From: Legionella qingyii
GTDB lineage: Bacteria > Pseudomonadota > Gammaproteobacteria > Legionellales > Legionellaceae
Length of the DNA stretch: 10,739 nt
Reading direction: 5' to 3'
NCBI RefSeq assembly: GCF_003184185.1
Contig: NZ_QHJG01000016.1
Coordinates: 1-10,739, forward strand
Shown: in pieces, positions 1 to 8,468 of the stretch
How the letters are laid out: every line of letters starts with the position of its first letter
Position numbering within the stretch: position 1 is the stretch's first letter
Translations under genes and position numbers: made by a program
The notes under the pieces: generated by a model
What the model saw: the letters and a program-made list of their open reading frames with translations, nothing else
Databases searched by the model: none
What the model was told of the DNA's origin: nothing

Positions 1-194
1 TTTAGTTACCCAATCAGATCTGATTGAACTAATTTTACGGGGGAAAAAACCCCATCTCGGTTAGTAAATAGGAAAATAGATTAGAATATTAATCTCGGAG
101 GGTTTTTCATATTTTATAAAAGTAAAATTATAAAATAATTAGCTATACTTCGTACCAAGAAGACGCTTCTAAATACTACAGTGCTCCATTATTT
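1..194. other. Left-end AT-rich region with two short inverted repeats
   Basis: No convincing gene is seen here in the corrected or the literal reading. Positions 11-26 form a perfect 16-base palindrome (GTTAGTCTAGACTAAC on the complement). Positions 40-53 read CCCC, six T, GGGG, a small hairpin. The remainder is AT-rich. Palindromes survive the mirror transformation, so these two elements are present whichever way the window is read. Their role is unknown; an operator-like site or a transcription terminator of a gene beyond the left edge are possibilities only. Confidence 0.4.
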
Positions 195-403
195 TTACTT
201 TAATTTTAAACTGCCGTAAAAAATTATTTTTTTTACGAAGGACACAATTTTGTGGTTTTTAGTTATGTCCATGGTAATTATATTTAATGCCACCTACAAT
301 ACTATTAAGGTCGTATTCATAATGTCATGGCGTATAATGATGGCTACTACTTTGACATAGGTTCGCATAGCAATTTCTTGTATGGATATGAAATTTTAAA
401 ATT
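195..403 (+). pseudogene. Possible small protein ORF interrupted at a homopolymer run (corrected reading)
   Basis: On the complemented bases a GAGG ribosome-binding site precedes ATG at 195, but that frame stops after nine codons in a T6/A8 homopolymer stretch. A second frame, open from 206 to a TAA at 401-403, continues with a protein-like sequence rich in Thr, Ser and Asn (for example NTGTININYGGC, then SISITVPHITTDDETVSK). Losing one T in the run would join the two into about 68 residues. A TTG at 209 could also start the second frame. An antisense frame at 137-382 (81 codons, Ile- and Cys-rich) overlaps it and looks less protein-like. I recognise no family. This may be a decayed gene, a slippage site or chance. 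Confidence 0.3.
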
Positions 404-406
404 TCA
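389..406. repeat. 18-base perfect palindrome at the end of the small ORF
   Basis: The complement reads ACTTTAAAATTTTAAAGT, which equals its own reverse complement. It overlaps the TAA stop of the small frame ending at 403. It is followed by a T5 run after 14 bases, too far for a normal intrinsic terminator. The AT-only core makes a weak hairpin, so the function is uncertain. Confidence 0.4.
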
Positions 407-735
407 CGAACCATAATGAAAAATCTAGAAAAGCTCGCGAGAAAGCCCAGATTAAACCACGAGAGATTTAGCCTAGATATAAAACATAATTTCTAATTGC
501 GTCCATAAATAGTTGGTAATAGGTATTGGACCTATTTTCGACAAGTAGACTACTGTCCTTAATGATCTCAGAAACTGTAAAGTAAAGTAAGGCGGATGAA
601 GGGGCGAAATACACGCCCTAGATATGTCTCTGTTTGATTTCACGTCGGAAATGACCTAAACGTATTTCACGCTTGCATCCGATTACTTCGTTAACAGTTG
701 TCTCGGACTATAGATAAGTAAAAATTATCATTAAG
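404..735. other. Gene-poor stretch beyond the 3' end of the dGTPase gene
   Basis: About 330 bases hold no recognised gene. A 41-codon leftward frame (ATG at 720-718, stop at 597-595) follows the dGTPase stop by 15 bases, but it lacks a good ribosome-binding site and matches nothing I know. Positions 602-618 contain a small GC-rich hairpin, CCCGC paired with GCGGG around a 7-base loop. It has no T-tract on either side, so it is at best a weak terminator candidate for the dGTPase transcript. Confidence 0.4.
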
Positions 736-2061
736 AATTTCAGCGAGTTTTTAACAAGAACATAATTTGGGTTTATTAGCGAGCACGTAAGACATACGTA
801 TGAGTAGACAGTATAACCGATTCATTAGCGTATGCTAAGCTATTCGTCAGCAAAGTAGGAGGCGAACAAATTTGTTCTGAGCCAAAAATAATAGATTATT
901 TGATGGCCCCAAACTTGACTACCGTAGCTTCTCGGAGTCTTGTTGACAAACTGGGGGTATGAGTTTTCAAGCTCGGAGAACTCTTAGTTACTGTAATCAT
1001 ATCTACGTAACAAAATTTATTAAGTCTTCACGTAATCGAAGCCCTCACTCACGATCTAACATAAATTCATTTAATAAAAGCTTAACAAGTAACCAATAAT
1101 ACTAAACCCAACTTCATTATTTTATTAATTGGTAAAGAGGTTATCAAACAAAAGAACTCATTTCTAGACTTCTTTTATCACTCAGCTAATTATTTAAAAC
1201 TGCTAGCCAATTGCTACATAATAAATTATTGACAGCTTTAAGCCCACATAGGTCTACTCTCCCTAAATAATTTGCATTTACTTAGCGTAGAAGTTCTAGT
1301 ACTTGGGGTATTCGTTATAGTAGACGTTATAGGTATTAGCTTGTCAGTTTTGATACTATTCGTCTAAAAGGACAAAAACATGGTGCTCCTTAAACACTAT
1401 CCCTAACTTTATTAAGAAATAGTGATAACCTTTTTCCTCTATTGTTGGTTAGCTAAAGCCCAACAAGCGTTAGTTTTATTCGAAACCCGCCATTGGTTAG
1501 TAATTAAAACTACCAAAATACCTACCTAAGTACTTGCCCACGAACAAATCCCCGTTGTTGTCATCTCGCAAAGTGACCTATAAAATTTTATGGTTCGTCG
1601 CGTGCAGCCCAATTTAGTTCTGGTATCTGCGGTATTGACGAGAGATGAAACCAATCATTAGCATCGCAAACCGGTAAACGAAGTTTAGGAGGTATTAGTG
1701 CGTAGTATATTAAATCGCGATGAAGTGGTGGTACTGGTTTTCCACCTACTGGTTATAGCACTTCATTTGTTTATTGTCTCTAGTCTAGTAGTAATCCATT
1801 ATTTGGACGATCGCGTTACACGAAAAGAACCAAGTAGTTCTCTAACACATGTTACGACGCAGGATAACTTAGCTGGAGGTCTCTTACTCAGTCCGCTCAA
1901 GCTACTTTTAGTGGAAGTAGTCAAGGATTTTAAACACAAAAAGAAACATCAGCAGACTTGCGACCCGTCACTTAATGAGCTCAAGCTAGAGCAAGTATTC
2001 CTAGGGCTACTAGGTCCAAAGGAGAAACTAAACAAACAGGGCTTGCAGCTACACAGGTGTA
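736..2061 (-). CDS. dgt: HD-domain deoxyguanosinetriphosphate triphosphohydrolase-like protein (dGTPase)
   Basis: 441 residues, read right to left from ATG at 2061-2059 to TAA at 738-736. Enzymes of this family cleave dNTPs, typically dGTP, to the deoxynucleoside and tripolyphosphate in the cytoplasm, adjusting the dNTP pool. Visible signatures in order: DPYERDRTRVIHCPAFRRLQ (about 20-39), FHRTRLTHS (53-60) containing the first metal-binding His, LLHDIGHPPFGHGGE (about 99-113) with the HD pair at 101-102, then SIMDIADDIAYG (about 241-252) supplying the late metal-binding Asp. These are the hallmarks of the dGTPase branch of the HD superfamily, and the length is usual. An in-frame TGA lies upstream, and this is the only ATG before the conserved region; its ribosome-binding site is weak. 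Exact substrate is not provable from sequence. The gene is divergent from the SPOR lipoprotein gene. Confidence 0.92.
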
Positions 2062-2092
2062 TTCAAAAACGGCATCCTTATTTTTTTATTAA

Positions 2093-2121
2093 TGACATTC
2101 TGTTTTAAACAGGAAAGTGTT
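2093..2121 (-). promoter_or_regulatory. Candidate sigma-70 promoter for the dGTPase gene
   Basis: Reading right to left, TTGTGA (2121-2116) and TACAGT (2098-2093) are separated by 17 bases, each matching four of six consensus positions. The start codon lies about 31 bases downstream of the -10 box. The 143-base gap to the divergent lipoprotein gene is the natural place for two promoters; I saw no equally good one for the rightward gene. Confidence 0.4.
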
Positions 2122-2204
2122 GAGTTAAAAGATTTCAAAAAAGAATAATACATCTATATCATCAGTTCTTCACTTATTATTCTTGATATTTATCCCCTTA
2201 CTGT

Positions 2205-2720
2205 TACCTATTCTTTTATTTGAATCGTGAGTACCATTAAACACGAAAGTAATACAGAAGAACATGATTCCTGTCACTTATGGAGTGTATAGGGCGAATG
2301 AGTATGTGACTATAATGTCTTGGTATAAGATACTTATCATTGGCATACCAATTAATACTGATATCTATAGTTGTTTTTGTCCTTCAATTACAAGGACTAA
2401 GCATGGTACAACCACTTAATGTAAGAGGGCAAAGAAAATTCCTATCTCTAGTCTGAACCCATTTATCAGTTTTAGGTGTTCCAATGTGATAACTCAACTG
2501 TCTTCCACTATTCCGTAGAGTTCACCGTGTTCAAGAAATGTTTCGTGGATTTTTTCTAGCCTACCGAGTTTAGTTTATACTCGCACTACCGTTTTGTGCA
2601 ATATTCCCTCATATGCCTTGTATACCGTGACGTCTTCTTCGTGTTTTCCGTAATTTAAGTAATGGTGGGCTTTAGTTTTCGTCACGAAGTCACTAATTGA
2701 CCTCATTACACGTTGTTATC
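2205..2720 (+). CDS. SPOR-domain lipoprotein, small
   Basis: 171 residues on the complemented bases, ATG at 2205, TAG at 2718-2720. The N-terminus has two Lys, a hydrophobic stretch and the sequence IMSSC with Cys at residue 20, which looks like a lipobox although Met at -3 is unusual. Residues from about 93 onward (GYTIELTEGDKAS, then RYKGVYGTYGTAEEAQKAL and a final SLPPEIKSSASVINW region) have the pattern of a SPOR domain, which binds denuded glycan strands in septal peptidoglycan. The middle is polar and Tyr- and Gln-rich, probably a flexible linker. An AGGGGA ribosome-binding site ends 6 bases before ATG 2205; another in-frame ATG at 2199 lies inside that site and is less likely. It probably acts in the periplasm, lipid-anchored. 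Its exact role is not known from sequence. Confidence 0.85.
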
Positions 2721-2735
2721 TGGGATTTATTAAAT

Positions 2736-2765
2736 GGGGCTTAATTCGCTATAGAATTAAGCCCC
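2736..2765. terminator. Perfect 12-bp hairpin between convergent genes, likely bidirectional terminator
   Basis: On the complement CCCCGAATTAAG (2736-2747) pairs perfectly with CTTAATTCGGGG (2754-2765) around the 6-base loop CGATAT. It lies 15 bases past the stop of the lipoprotein gene and 17 bases past the stop of the convergent dehydrogenase gene, exactly where a shared terminator is expected. Neither flank has a pure T-run, only AT-rich sequence, so termination strength is uncertain. As a self-complementary element it is visible in the literal reading too. Confidence 0.75.
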
Positions 2766-2782
2766 TACTCAATAATACAACT

Positions 2783-3787
2783 AATTCCTCAGTGCTATTA
2801 GAACGGCTGAACGAGTAACCTGAGGTACATAAATACCCGTAGATGATATACAGGATTCCTCTTTCAAGCTCGTTAAACCCCAACTTTACTTGGTAGAACG
2901 TTCACTAGTTTTTGTATAAAAAGTCGAAAACGCGCATGGAGACGAACTCGATGTTAAAGTTTTTCGCATATTGGCGCATGCCTTTAAGGAAATGAATTTC
3001 GCCATTTTTCTCCCTTACCTCACTAACTGAGGTTGCTATTTAAAGGTATTTATTTTTCATAAGGTGGAACCGAGTCACAAAGACGTTCGTAAAGCTGTGG
3101 AAAAGGACGTTAACCTAGCTTATGTTAACAATGTGGAAACGGTACTCAATAAAGTAACTGTGCCCATCCCTCCAAAAGTAGCAAACAATGTTAGTGTACT
3201 AGACGAGGATTCCGCTCATTAAGACGAAAAAAGAATCGTCAAGCGCAACACTGCTACGATTATCGAGGAACTCGTGCACGATAAACTTATCGTCGTTCAG
3301 GATGTGACGATGACCGTCGTCATTAATTTTGTTTCAGTAAAAATCATTCTAAAGGTATTACTTAATCCCGTGGTATCCGCCAATCCATAACGTAGGTTTA
3401 TCTTCAAGGAAGGAGTATTCTTTCAAAGAGACCCATACGACGCTCACGCATACGTCCTTGATATCGTTGAAGAGGTATATGTGGTATGAATGGCTCTAGT
3501 TTCGTTCCGTGACACGACATACAGAACGGCTAGTAAAAAAATAGATGTAGGCCCGGCTGACGAAGTTGATAGGGTCTTCGAAGTATCGGTTAAAAACTAC
3601 CTTTTACACCAAGATAGTCTATCCGAGGTCATGCTTTGTATTAGAGTCGCGCTAAATCTGGTTAACGTACTTGTGCGTTCGCTTGAAGTGGAAAAGGACC
3701 AAGACCATCACTGCTGAGAAGTTCAAAATTATGAAGGCCCGGAGGTCAAAGTACTTTCGCGTGTTAAAATTGGCTACTTAAACTGTA
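2783..3787 (-). CDS. NAD(P)H:quinone oxidoreductase-like / medium-chain dehydrogenase
   Basis: 334 residues, ATG at 3787-3785, TAA at 2785-2783, read right to left. It starts with the typical HETGGPEVLKL segment of the zeta-crystallin or quinone oxidoreductase branch of the medium-chain dehydrogenase/reductase superfamily. LNRAEIMFRTGAY (about 49-61) and IGYEASGIVEAVG follow, marking the GroES-like catalytic fold. The Rossmann part shows LITAASSSVGLAAIQIARAQGA from residue 154, the NADPH-binding loop. It ends with a family-typical IVDAHKYMESNEQVGKIIV stretch. The zinc ligands of true alcohol dehydrogenases are not evident, so reduction of quinones or enones with NADPH in the cytoplasm is more likely than alcohol oxidation. 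The real substrate cannot be read from sequence. An AAGGAAA ribosome-binding site precedes the ATG by about 5 bases. It is the last gene of the leftward run, 46 bases after gspM. Confidence 0.9.
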
Positions 3788-3833
3788 TTTTAAAGGAATA
3801 AAAACATTTTATAAACTAATCCCGATTAACCCC

Positions 3834-4319
3834 GATACAACGAAATCTTAGACTTGACTAATCCTAGTAATTTGCTCAATGCGGTCCACAAAAACTCGCC
3901 AGACGAAGTTTGACGAAGTGCCATTAACGTATTACAACTAAATTAAAAAGGTCGGTACGTTATTTATTCAGTTTTCGATGCCGCAGTTTACATTCAACTT
4001 ATAGCGGGTCAGGTCAAACAACATTAACTATTCCTTTAAAGTCCCAGCCTAGTAAAAAATCAAAACAGCGCTCGCACCAATCCTCAACCGACAATAGATG
4101 ACTAACAAAGAAACAAACGAAATATACTGAAACAACAGAATACAAGACGTAGGTGCAGTTACATCATCAAAAAAGATGCTCGACTCAACTAAAAACTCAA
4201 TGGAAAACCGAGTTACCTGATATATTTTTATTTATTATTTGTATCTCGTTTTCCGTGTCACAAGGAGGTTAGTCGTAGGTAAAAAGAGAGAGTAATTCTG
4301 ATGAATTTATTCGAAAGTG
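3834..4319 (-). CDS. gspM: Type II secretion system protein M (GspM/LspM)
   Basis: 161 residues, GTG start at 4319-4317, TAG at 3836-3834. GspM is a bitopic inner-membrane protein of the type II secretion platform that binds and stabilises GspL. The short N-terminus (KAYLSSLNEREKWM) is followed by one membrane segment (about residues 15-34, leucine- and tyrosine-rich), then a periplasmic part beginning SQKVTQKSTQLVEKT, a predicted helical region, and a small ferredoxin-like C-terminal domain. Length fits the family. The call rests on this pattern together with GspL immediately upstream; GspM sequences are poorly conserved, so context matters. The GTG overlaps the GspL stop by four bases (GTGA), a classic translational-coupling junction. 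Confidence 0.85.
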
Positions 4320-5455
4320 TAATTGAGGTTTCACCGACGCTGAACAACAAGCGCTCAACTACGAACTCAAACAAAATGAAACTCAACGTCGAAAAAATTA
4401 AGCAAGAGCTCGAGAAGATTTGACCGCTTTAGGTACGAATAATAGCAATGTCTATTGCAAAACAAAACTATAGCGTTGACAAGATGTCATAATGCTAGCA
4501 AGAATTAATGAAATCGGTTAACTAACTCATTTTTGGTTTTTGCTAAAACGAGAAGACATAATAATGAAAAATTTTCAACGCGTTACGCTTTGAATCCTGA
4601 CTATTGAACAAACCGTAGTCCCTTTTTGAGTACTATCTATTGCCGCTAAACAAGTAGATAAAAGAGCCAGACGAATAAATTCTTTACGTTAAAGTAGGGT
4701 AAATGATGCTCATTCCTCTAATTGGTCTCTGTTTTTTCCTCTGGCTGATCAACTATAGGGAAAAATTAGTTTAGTGAAAATAAAGGTACGACGTAAAGAG
4801 GAACCGTCTCTAAGTAATAGAAACGAAAATTGTAAGAAACTCGTTAGGTTCATATACTACAAAGGACTAAAAATCCTCTACTTCGTAGTTAAACTTAACG
4901 CGACAGACATTTTTCATTACCTACCATAACACCCACTAAAAAATCTATCTATAGTCGATCAAGGGGACTTTCTCGTGGAACCTTTAGGAGTCATAACTAC
5001 TCGTTTCAACAAAGTGTCTATGTATCGAGAACACCAAGGTCCCGTTTGGTTAGATGTCATTATCGTTTTTTAAGTTACAAAACCAGTAACTTATTAACGT
5101 AATCTATAGCTTAAGCGACAAACGAATAATGTCATTGATCTATAACTAACAAAACTATAGCACGAAATAGTTTTCGCTTTACTTCGAGTAGATGCCCAAC
5201 TCGATTGAAAAGAAGGTTTCGTATTCCTTAACGTTAAGCGCGAAAAGAAAGTCCTTCGGTACTTTTGAGGTCTAATTCTTCTGATTGTACGAGTGTGCAA
5301 AGTTAATGATTTCAAAATGTGAGTCAAACGTTACTAAATTAAAGACGTTTTGACGCAACTCGTCCACCTTGTTAATTACAGGGTGGAAGTAAATTAAATT
5401 CCGTTTTCGTAGGACGAAGTAGTTCTACAAAACATTTCTCTTTTTCTTATAGGTA
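4316..5455 (-). CDS. gspL: Type II secretion system protein L (GspL/LspL)
   Basis: 379 residues, ATG at 5455-5453, TGA at 4318-4316. GspL links the cytoplasmic ATPase GspE to the inner-membrane platform of the type II secretion system. The N-terminal two thirds form the actin-like cytoplasmic domain: IAIPYALEEKLAQPVDELHFAF is the characteristic GspL signature, followed by LVTVISKQRIRYLMQLF and ITVDWFALEPQ. One membrane segment lies at about 239-254 (LLFCLWLISLLVV), preceded by Lys-Lys. The periplasmic remainder has long helices and a small terminal domain, as in the family. Its start is only two bases past the mltB stop, with no strong separate ribosome-binding site, suggesting translational coupling. 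The rest of the gsp set is not in this window, consistent with species in which gspLM is a separate locus. Confidence 0.92.
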
Positions 5456-5457
5456 AG

Positions 5458-6480
5458 GATTCGTATACGAGATTCAAAAAAACGTAAGTAACGTCAGGTG
5501 ACAACAAAGTCAACAACGCGGTTATCTATTTGATGTTCACGTATAACTCCTGAACTCAACATAGCCCAATATTGTTTCTTTAATCCTATTCGATAGGTTA
5601 TAAGTAAAGGAAATGGTCAGTGATCAAGTTAGTTTCGCCGCGCACTTCCTACTAATACACTCCGCCAATAACCGAATTGCGGTACGCGTTACTCGACTCA
5701 TATCATTATTAATCCAGAAAATCCTAAGTAAACTTATGCAAATACATTGCATGGATGGTTAAACCGTAAAACTCGTTGAGGTAGTAACCCAAAGGTCGGT
5801 ACGACCATCTTCATTAAGCGCTATGAAGGATATCTTAGTCGTAATAATCACTGGTCCAGCGCAAATGGCCATAATAATTTTAGTTGTCGTTTTAATGCCA
5901 TTGACGACCCGTATTTAACACCAACTGGATATCGCGGTCGCATTCTCGGAAACATAACTCAACGTCCTTGTGGTACAAGTGCTGTTTCATCATCTATGAG
6001 AAAATCGAGAAATCACTTCATCCCACTCGCAAAACCTATCAATTTACGGTTACAACGGTTACGTAGTTCTTGAGCTACTAGAGGAACAGCAAGAGGCATA
6101 TTGCAAAGATGCGGATTTTAACGTTATTATTAGAGACCACCTTGTGGTATAAAAAAGACACGGGACAGATTCCGAAGAGACAATCGTTGGGTTATTAGGT
6201 TAGGTGGAAAATTTGCACGTCCTCACTCTTTATTTAGAGACATTTGTAGGGTTAAAAAGAAAAGTATCCCAAAAAGGTAACTAAGTTATTATGGTCCGAC
6301 TTATTGATGAACTAAGTAATAACGACATTCAAGAAACCGTAATTTCACCATGAGAAACTGGTATGAAAACTATTTTTCGACGTGTAGAAAAGAAAAGCAT
6401 TTACGCCATAGACTTATTCAACTCTTACTTTTTTCATCGTTGTAATAACGTTATTCGGGGTTTGGACCATAAGCAGCGTA
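5458..6480 (-). CDS. mltB: Lytic murein transglycosylase B (MltB/SltB family)
   Basis: 340 residues, ATG at 6480-6478, TAG at 5460-5458. The enzyme cleaves the MurNAc-GlcNAc bond of peptidoglycan, forming 1,6-anhydroMurNAc, in the periplasm. Visible motifs: ILGVETLYGERQG (121-133), whose Glu125 aligns with the catalytic acid; TLAFNYPKRSPYF (143-155); GAIGQPQFMPSSYRNFAVD (182-200); and FFVITRYNSSPQYALVVYLL (301-320), all diagnostic of glycoside hydrolase family 103. The N-terminus is a signal peptide, two Arg followed by a hydrophobic run to about residue 20, without a lipobox Cys, so a soluble periplasmic form is predicted rather than the lipoprotein form known from E. coli. A TTAGGA ribosome-binding site ends 6 bases before the ATG. 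It is the first gene of the leftward run and is followed two bases later by gspL. Confidence 0.94.
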
Positions 6481-6509
6481 TCGCGTAGGATTATTTTTAG
6501 TTTACTATT

Positions 6510-6538
6510 TAGAATAATTTTAACGTGATATAATCGTT
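6510..6538 (-). promoter_or_regulatory. Candidate sigma-70 promoter for mltB-gspL-gspM
   Basis: Read right to left, TTGCTA (6538-6533) and TAAGAT (6515-6510) are spaced by 17 bases, each with four of six consensus matches. The leader to the mltB ATG would be about 23 bases and includes its ribosome-binding site at 6490-6487. It would drive the whole leftward run including gspLM. Confidence 0.5.
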
Positions 6539-6542
6539 TATG

Positions 6543-6571
6543 AAATTCCAGCGCGCATAAATTCGATCTTA
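6543..6571 (+). promoter_or_regulatory. Candidate sigma-70 promoter for lepA-lepB
   Basis: On the complemented bases TTTAAG (6543-6548, three of six matches) and TAGAAT (6566-6571, five of six) are 17 bases apart. Transcription would start near 6578, giving a leader of about 20 bases before the TTG at 6599. It lies back to back with the mltB promoter in a 118-base divergent intergenic region. Confidence 0.45.
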
Positions 6572-6598
6572 CGCGATAAACGTTTTATCCATGAAGTC

Positions 6599-8404
6599 AA
6601 CTCACTAAATTTCGCTTAAGCATTAAAAAGTTAATAACGGGTATAACTGGTACCATTTAGATGGAACCGCCTAGCTAAATAGGTTTAAACACCACCAAAT
6701 TGACTTGCACTTTACTCACGAGTTCACGATCTGAGATACCTATATCTTGCTCTCGCTCCGTAGTGCTAATTTCGTGTCACACAAAGAAATTTAATGTGAC
6801 GTTTCCTGCCATTTTGGATAGAGAACTTAAAGTAGCTATGTGGTCCTGTACAGCTAAAGTCGATGCTCCATAGCGCGAGTGACCGACGTACACTTCCCCG
6901 TTAAGAACAACAACTACGTCGTGTTCCGCATCTTCGTGTTTGTCAACGACAAACAATGTGTCGGTAACTGGTTAGTAATAGACAAAACGGTCATGAATTG
7001 TTTTAACTAAATGGTGTTCGGCTTGGGCTCGCACAATAAAGTCTTTAACTTCTGTAATAACCACAACTACGAGTACTACGTTATGCCCAGTCACGATTTT
7101 CACCGAAACCTCACCTTCTACATGAACTTCGCAATCACTGAGCATAAGGAGGTGGTCTTCCCCTATAATTGGTTGGCAATGTTCGAAACTAATAACTAAG
7201 AACCAAACTATCGATAGAGCCACAACAAAGTAATCATGCGTAACAGTTACCAAGTTATGCATTTCCCCTATTCTACTCTCAATACAGGTGTCCTGCGAGA
7301 ATACTTCAGCTGGTTCAACCATATAAATGGGGATTTGCATGTTTTGACCTACATGATTTACGGCCACTCCATCCAATAAACCATCGTCCTTAATTTCTTT
7401 AAGTTCCACGGGGTCATCCCCTATGCGAATGAAACCTTTTTTTAGGTCGGCTCTTTGGTGAAGGACCCAAGGTTGCACATTTTGGAGTTCAAATACGACC
7501 AAATAAAGGATAGTCAAGACTACTAAAACTCCGTAAGGCACTTCGGGAACGATTTAATTCGAATTTACTACGAAGTAATAAAATACTTGGACTCAGAAGA
7601 CTTCGCAACCCAAAACCAAAGGCTACGCCTAAGAATCCATACGAAGTATACCTTTAGCAGGTTCTCGCGGACCTTGCTCTCATGTTAGAGCTAAATTATA
7701 GATGACGCGGATGTCAACATATAGTTTAAAATTGTGTTTTTCTGCTCTGCTACGACTAACTATTAGGTAGAGAAAACGGCGGAGAAGGAGTTTAATTTCT
7801 TTACATACTCGGATAACACTCCCGTTTATATGAACACGGAGTTCTGAAGGAGCCAAGTTAGTAATTAAACACACAACTCGCTGCCCCATAGGTCCAGTTA
7901 TACTGAATGTCACCAGCGGTTCAAAGACATTGAATACTATAAGGATACTCACTTCACCAAAGACTGAAAAAACTAGCTAATTTCAGTCATTCGGCACCAA
8001 TACGTAGTGAACTAATATTAAAAAATGCGAAGGTTCTTCGACTGAATCAATTTTACCTGTAAAATTAATTATCACTTGCACACCTACGCGAAAGTCAATA
8101 GCAAGTAGCCAGAAGTCGAGTTTGAGCACCTTTTAATTAGCGACTTTTTTACGCACTAAATTAAGGTGCTGTTTACAAACTACAACGTTAAGTTCGACGA
8201 AATCCATCAGTATAATAACGGTCTGTTTGTCATTTTCGTAATGCATTCTTGCAATGACGTTTTACAATACCACCACTACACTGAGCTTTTGCTTTTAATA
8301 ACCTTTTTGTTTTTCGTCCATTTTTTGCGTACTTCGTTCATCCCGTACACCTTTATGGCGTTCTTCGTAAGTACCGACAAAAGGTTTGACTATTTTTCTT
8401 TATC
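6599..8404 (+). CDS. lepA: Elongation factor 4 (LepA), ribosome-associated GTPase
   Basis: 601 residues on the complemented bases, stop TAG at 8402-8404. LepA is a translational GTPase related to EF-G that acts on stalled or assembling ribosomes. The GTPase motifs are complete: AHIDHGKST (14-22, P-loop), RGITI in switch I, DTPGHVD (80-86), NKID (134-137) and SAK (165-167). RVKPQVYAGLFPI (from about 293) and the C-terminal [20 protein letters not shown] segment (about 550-569) are LepA-specific, and KMRDLIPRQMFDVAIQAA precedes the latter. The start is TTG at 6599: an in-frame TAG lies 12 bases upstream of it and no ATG or GTG is available, so the protein begins MSDLKRIRNFS, as usual for the family. 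Only a short AGG serves as ribosome-binding site. lepB follows 64 bases downstream in the same direction. Confidence 0.97.
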
Positions 8405-8468
8405 ATGTTCCGTAATTACTATGCAACCTACATAATAAGCTTTGATTCAAACTAATCCTATATTTAAA

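Noticed and set aside
137..382. Leftward 81-codon frame in the corrected reading
   Set aside because: It is antisense to the more protein-like Thr/Ser-rich frame, has no clear ribosome-binding site and its Ile- and Cys-rich sequence suggests chance in AT-rich DNA.
1698..2108. Open frame of 136 residues on the literal plus strand
   Set aside because: It is a mirror shadow of the start of the dGTPase gene; composition is driven by the codons of that gene read backwards.
6972..7541. Open frame of 189 residues on the literal minus strand
   Set aside because: It lies wholly inside lepA of the corrected reading and is its mirror shadow; the residues resemble no family.
8166..8435. Open frame of 89 hydrophobic residues on the literal plus strand, looking like a membrane protein
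   Set aside because: The Phe- and Leu-rich look comes from reading the Lys- and Arg-rich C-terminus of lepA in the wrong polarity.
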